From: Candidatus Methanophagales archaeon | GTDB lineage: Archaea > Halobacteriota > Syntropharchaeia > Alkanophagales > Methanospirareceae | NCBI GenBank assembly: GCA_021161765.1 | Contig: JAGGZZ010000003.1 | Coordinates: 1-6,522, forward strand | DNA length: 6,522 bases | Direction: 5' to 3' | Part shown: piece by piece, positions 6,361 to 6,522 of the stretch | How positions within the stretch are numbered: position 1 is the stretch's first letter | How the letters are laid out: the number at the start of each line of letters is the position of its first letter | Translations under genes and position numbers: made by a program | Notes under the pieces: generated by a model | The model's database searches: none | Told to the model about the DNA's origin: nothing | Seen by the model: only the letters and a program-made list of their open reading frames with translations

Positions 6361-6522
6361 ATTATCAATAGATTTTTCTTGGTATAATTTTGGAGATGAT
6401 ATATAGATAAAGATGTTTATTTCTGATTTTCCCGATAAAGATAATTTCCTATTAATAAACCACGAGGATTCACAAAATTAACACAAGAAAATAGACAATA
6501 AATTATTGACACAGATTAATGC

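Larger units (their letters stand above)
6320..6522. other. AT-rich upstream flank with promoter and short repeats
   Basis: The flank is visibly richer in A and T than the coding region. It holds the promoter, a palindrome at 6353-6360, a 9-bp direct repeat GATAAAGAT at 6406-6414 and 6434-6442, and an odd-centred palindrome CAATAAATTATTG at 6496-6508. Its right end (about 6459-6522) has the look of decayed dispersed intergenic repeats. The only short reading frame (6413-6481, 22 codons) lacks a placed ribosome site and is not called. Confidence 0.4.

Noticed and set aside
6413..6481. 22-codon plus-strand frame in the upstream flank
   Set aside because: A GGAG lies about 17 nt before its ATG, too far away. 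The frame runs into sequence resembling intergenic repeats, and nothing supports its expression.
1..6522. CRISPR array, tRNA/rRNA gene, insertion sequence or riboswitch
   Set aside because: I found no regularly spaced repeats, no tRNA-like arms or CCA end, no transposase motif and no long structured leader. The gaps between genes are too short to hold them.

Overview
The window holds one compact minus-strand operon of five genes that fills about 94% of the 6.5 kb. Transcription runs from a promoter near position 6345 leftward to about position 190. The order of transcription is: an FmdE-family (PF02663) metal-site protein with a C-terminal zinc finger; a family 5 extracellular solute-binding protein; two membrane permeases of the Dpp/Opp/Nik type (DppB-like, then DppC-like); and one long protein in which the two ATPases (DppD-like and DppF-like) are fused head to tail. 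Junctions are very tight: 11-nt overlap, 9-nt gap, 11-nt overlap and 7-nt overlap. This supports a single transcript with coupled translation.

The organism is most likely a euryarchaeon of the methanogen / Archaeoglobus / ANME (Halobacteriota) kind. The solute-binding protein has a Sec signal peptide without a lipobox cysteine and ends in a Thr/Pro linker, a PGF(E) motif, a hydrophobic helix and a basic tail. That is the PGF-CTERM signal handled by archaeosortase A. The upstream region has an AT-rich archaeal TATA-like box rather than a bacterial -35/-10 pair, and FmdE-family proteins are abundant in methanogens and their relatives. The species call is inference; no taxonomic marker gene is present.

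Together the genes describe a complete ABC importer: a cell-surface-anchored binding protein, a heterodimeric channel, a single-chain double ATPase, and a probably cytoplasmic FmdE-like partner made first. This superfamily moves di/oligopeptides, nickel or metal chelates. The FmdE partner, with its conserved His/Cys cluster and zinc finger, makes a metal or metal-complex cargo an attractive hypothesis, but the substrate cannot be read from sequence.

The flanks carry no confident genes. Positions 1-189 hold an A5T5 tract that could end transcription, and possibly the last 18 codons of a plus-strand gene. Positions 6320-6522 are AT-rich, with the operon promoter, short palindromes and, at the right edge, sequence resembling degenerate dispersed intergenic repeats. 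No RNA gene, CRISPR array or insertion sequence was seen.
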